Shown here: piece after piece, positions 60,164 through 64,000 of the stretch
Numbering within the stretch: position 1 is the stretch's first letter
Layout of the letters: each line of letters begins with the position of its first letter
Source of the DNA: Bactericera cockerelli
Taxonomy: Eukaryota > Arthropoda > Insecta > Hemiptera > Triozidae
Length of the DNA: 64,000 nucleotides
Direction: 5' to 3'
Assembly (NCBI GenBank): GCA_024516035.1
Contig: CM044962.1
Coordinates: 2,169,027 to 2,233,026 of the forward strand
Notes under the pieces: model-generated
Told to the model about the DNA's origin: nothing
Databases searched by the model: none
The model's input: only the letters and a program-made list of their open reading frames with translations
Position numbers and translations under genes: made by a program

Positions 60164-61090
60164 CTGTAATTGAGATATGAAACACAGGATTATTCTGTAA
60201 TTGAGATATGAAACACATGATTATTCTGTAATTGAGATATGAAACACATGATTATTCTGTAATTGAGATATGAAACACAGGATTATTCTGTAATTGAGAT
60301 ATGAAACACAGGATTATTCTGTAATTGAGATATGAAACACATGATTATTCTGTAATTGAGATATGAAACACATGATTATTCTGTAATTGAGATATGAAAC
60401 ACATGATTATTCTGTAATTGAGATATGAAACACATGATTATTCTGTAATTGAGATATGAAACACATGATTATTCTGTAATTGAGATATGAAACACAGGAT
60501 TATTCTGTAATTGAGATATGAAACACATGATTATTCTGTAATTGAGATATGAAACACAGGATTATTCTGTAATTGAGATATGAAAACACATGATTATTCT
60601 GTGAAGAGAGACAAGGCGAGCTTCTGTAATTGAGATATGAAACACATGATTATTCTGTAATTGAGATATGAAACACATGATTATTCTGTAATTGAGATAT
60701 GAAACACATGATTATTCTGTAATTGAGATATGAAACACATGATTATTCTGTAATTGAGATATGAAACACAGGATTATTCTGTAATTGAGATATGAAACAC
60801 ATGATTATTCTGTAATTGAGATATGAAACACAGGATTATTCTGTAATTGAGATATGAAACACATGATTATTCTGTGAAGAGAGACAAGGCGAGCTTCTGT
60901 AATTGAGATATGAAACACATGATTATTCTGTGATTGAGATATGAAACACATGATTATTCTGTAATTGAGATATGAAACACATGATTATTCTGTAATTGAG
61001 ATATGAAACACATGATTATTCTGTAATTGAGATATGAAACACATGATTATTCTGTAATTGAGATATGAAACACATGATTAATTGATTATT
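60164..61090 (-). repeat. 31-bp array built on the acceptor of the minus-strand exon (about 28 copies)
   Basis: On the minus strand each unit contains catatctcaattacag, the acceptor of the exon that begins at 60163. Three blocks each start with a copy of the first ~10 exon nt (plus strand aggcgagcttctgtaattg at 60151, 60613 and 60888). Confidence 0.94.
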
Positions 61091-62110
61091 CTGTGAAGAG
61101 AGAGACAACCAATTCTATGAAGAGATTGTCATAAATAGCTTATTTACTTAGTGAAAAATCACAAAAATCATTTTCTAGAGTGAAAAATTGGGTTTTAACT
61201 CAAACCCAATTCTCAATCATTAGAGCAGTTGGAACGAGACTACGAGGTACACGAAGAAAAATTCAACATGTAACGGAATATAGAGCTATAATTTGATCTA
61301 AATTTGAAAAAAAAAAAAAAAAATATTTGCTTGTATTGTTGATTGATGTTGGATCAAATATATAAGTTATTTTTTGAGAAAAAAAAACAGAGAGATAACC
61401 AATATTTATTTACTTAGAAGACATCGTCGCGATGTGAGCATGGAGTTGAAAGCTACGTTAAACCCAAATTAAATATTTATAAATAAACAAATGTGTGTTC
61501 CTTGTGTTATTATACTATGACTTTAATGTAGTGCAGAGTTACAGAAGTATTTTATTTTCTTTTATTTTTTTCCCCCCATATATTTTGACCTATAACACAC
61601 AATATTTCCTGGTTTTAAATTATAATACTTTTTTCAAATATTATTACGTGCATCATTTGCTAATTATTTCGCCACTGGTTGCTGCTCACATGGAAGCTTC
61701 TCATGTTTCTTCACGAGGTATGAATGGACCATGAACATCCAAGGACAGAGCAGAAAAATTTCCGTTAATTCGAATTCCACCCAGTGCATGAATTCTGAGG
61801 GCTAGGGTGGTAGAAAATGATCTGAGCATTAACCTCGCCCGATGGTTACCTTCCACTAAAGAGTGTTATTATCTCTATATATAAAACAGAAAAAAGGACT
61901 ACCTACCTACCTACCTACCTATGTTTGTTTGTTTGTCCAGAGTTGTTTAGCCAAAACGATAAGAGATAGCGAAAAATGTCTCAGAATTAACCCCCCCAAA
62001 ACCATTATCGCTTTGTCCAGAAAAATTATAAAAAGTTCAAAAAGGCATTGCTGTCCAGCAGTACGGCCATGCCTTAGTAAATTTCTCTCTTATCACGCCT
62101 TAGGGGAGGC
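61091..62110. other. AT-rich DNA before the LINE
   Basis: SINE B/D fragments at 61667-61865, a (CCTA)n stretch at 61900-61920 and short repeats. If the minus-strand gene extends upstream, its next exon is not visible here. Confidence 0.4.
61667..61765 (-). mobile_element. SINE family B fragment fused to family D fragment
   Basis: cgccactggttgctgctcac, cttcacgaggtatgaatgg, then switches at 61763 to a plus-strand family D piece (ccacccagtgcatgaatt). Confidence 0.5.
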
Positions 62111-64000
62111 GTGTGCATTGCGGTGAGGAACCATGTAAAATCGTGCCTTATAAAAACAGAAAATACGAATAGGTACGAATCATTGTTTGTTAAAATATGG
62201 CTTTGTGGAAAACCAATCTTGTTCAACGTATCTTATATACCTCCACAAAGTAACCCTGAAACCTATGAACACCTAGTGAATTTCTTTGATTCCGTTATAA
62301 TTAATGAGAGAAAAAATTCACATTTAATTCTTTTAGGTGATTATAATTTACCATTTATCACTTGGTCACCCCTTGAAAAAGATGGGCAAGTTTTCCTTAC
62401 ACATGAATATGTCAACCGAGAGGTGTACTCACAGGGTGAAATTATGCTTGACTTTAGTAAATTTCACCAATTAAAACAGATCAATACTATCAAAAATGAT
62501 AACGATAAGATACTTGATTTAATTTTTACCAATCTCAACTCATTGCACGTATCTCACAGCGATGAACACCTTATCCCCGAGGATATCCACCACCCGCCCC
62601 TCTCCCTCCTCCTCTTTTTAGAGAAAGATAAAGTACGAACTCTATCACAAGAAAATAAAATCTCAGTGTACAACTTTAAAAAGGCTAATTATGAACATAT
62701 TAATAAGTTCTTTAACGACATAGAATGGAAAAAAGAATTTAATAACCTAAATATCAACCAATCAGTAAATAAGCTTTATGATATTTTGGATTCCCAAATC
62801 AACCTTCATGTCCCAAAAGTCACAATAGGAGACTTTAAATTCCCAAAATGGGTTAATAGTGAACTGCGAACACTAATAATAAATAAGAAGAAAGCACACA
62901 AACAATATAAGCAATCTAGTGCAATATCAGATTACCATGAGTTTTCGCAGTTAAGTTCACAATGCAAAAAACTAAGTGCTTTAATGTATGAAAATCATTG
63001 CAAGGACACTGAATCTATGCTATGCAAAAACCCAAAAAGTTTCTGGACATTTATGTCAGAGAAAAGAATAACCAAAGGTTTACCTTCTGTTATGAATTTC
63101 AATGACATGTCATCACACCACGAAAAAGAAATCGCAAATTTATTTGCACTTAACTTTGGATCAGTGTATTCTAAAGAAATTATCGTTCCACCAGAATTCT
63201 CATACAATAAATACACCAACATTAATCACGATCATGTAAACTTTAGTGAATCCGAGATTAAAGAAGCCTTATCTAAGGTAAAGGAGGGAGCGGCGCGAGG
63301 GGTGGACAATATCTCACCATTATTTCTTAAGAAATGTGCTTCACAGCTCGCCTGTCCTTTGACACTTTTGTTCAACCAATCACTGCAAACAGGTACTTTT
63401 CCTGATAATGGAAAGCAGCTCTCATCACTCCAATTTTCAAATCAGGCACCAGAAGTGATATTATTAATTACCGCCCAGTATCCATTATTTCCATAATACC
63501 TAAGTTATTCGAGAAACTTACATATGATAAAATAAAAGGTAGTCTGTGTCCACTCATTATCGACAATCAATTTGGATTCATGAAGCAGCGATCCACTCTA
63601 ACAAACCTAATATCATTTAATCATTATGTCAGCGGAGCTTTGGAAAAAGGCAGTCAGGTAGATTGCATATACACCGATTTTTCCAAGGCGTACGACAAAA
63701 TAAATCATAATATTCTCATATCGAAACTATCCGCCTTGGGAATTTCGGGGTATTTGCTGCAATGGATCCGGAGCTTCTTGTCGGAGAGGACACAGATGGT
63801 CAAAGTAGGAAATAGCCTTTCTGACCCCTTTTACGCCAATTCAGGCTGCATACAAGGCGGACATACTTCTGGTCTATTTTTCTCCTTATTCATTAACGAC
63901 ATAGCGGAAGTACTGTCAGACATGAATTTCTGGATGTTCGCAGATGATCTGAAGGTTGCATCGAGTGTCGGGGGACAGGGGGATGTGAATAGGATCCAGA
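62111..64000 (+). mobile_element. non-LTR retrotransposon (jockey/CR1-like), endonuclease and reverse transcriptase, runs off window
   Basis: Open frame from about 62111 to 63405 contains the end of an AP-type endonuclease (HLILLGDYNLPFITWSP, a DLIFTNL block, then HHPPL where SDH is usual), a linker, and the start of the RT domain (KEGAARGVDNISPLFLKK). Near 63405 the frame breaks; the adjacent frame continues with WKAALITPIFKSG, IDNQFGFMKQRST, YTDFSKAYDKINH and WMFADDLKVA to the window end. The RT box normally read as GVPQGS is CIQGGHTSG here. The 5' start is not evident, and the copy is truncated or decayed upstream of 62100. Confidence 0.85.

Noticed and set aside
62111..64000. Endogenous virus
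   Set aside because: Endonuclease plus RT arrangement without gag/protease/integrase or envelope; it is a non-LTR retrotransposon.

Overview
This window is nuclear DNA of an arthropod, most likely an insect. The coding exons are GC-rich, the introns are AT-rich, and there are several families of Pol III-type SINEs plus mariner, hAT, piggyBac and jockey-like elements. The species cannot be named from the sequence. No prokaryotic feature is present.

One gene dominates. A complete strawberry notch (SBNO family) gene runs on the + strand from about 2173 to the stop at 50775. I could trace 24 exons whose splice phases all agree. Together they give about 1,544 residues, provided two one-base losses in G runs (19389-19393 and 33087-33091) are counted as errors. 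The protein has an acidic and Met/Gly-rich N-terminus, an SF2 helicase-like core (GAGVGKG, DECH, SATG, QFGRTHRS) and the SBNO C-terminal region. A probable 3' UTR reaches about 52.6 kb.

Layout: 1-2172 is upstream DNA with MITEs. 2173-5290 holds exons 1-4, which are AT-richer and have short, quiet introns. 7323-10582 holds exons 5-7. 10.6-16 kb is a huge intron with a mariner and a 75-bp array. 15.9-24 kb holds exons 8-13, the helicase motifs. 24-38 kb is a repeat-packed stretch with exons 14-17. 38.5-50.8 kb holds exons 18-24; the last intron contains a three-layer transposon nest and an antisense LINE. 52.6-59.3 kb is intergenic repeats. 59621-60163 (-) is one exon of a second gene, ending in a possible zinc finger. 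62.1-64 kb is a sense-oriented LINE that runs off the window.

The most striking observation is that most large tandem arrays sit exactly on exon/intron junctions. Their unit contains a few to about 65 nt of the exon edge together with the splice donor (exons 10, 11, 13, 15, 17, 19, 20) or acceptor (exons 8, 14, 17, and the minus-strand exon). These arrays begin only where the exons become GC-rich, and three of the acceptor arrays start in or beside a SINE or retroelement tail. I know of no named process that produces this pattern, and it is the best candidate here for something undescribed.
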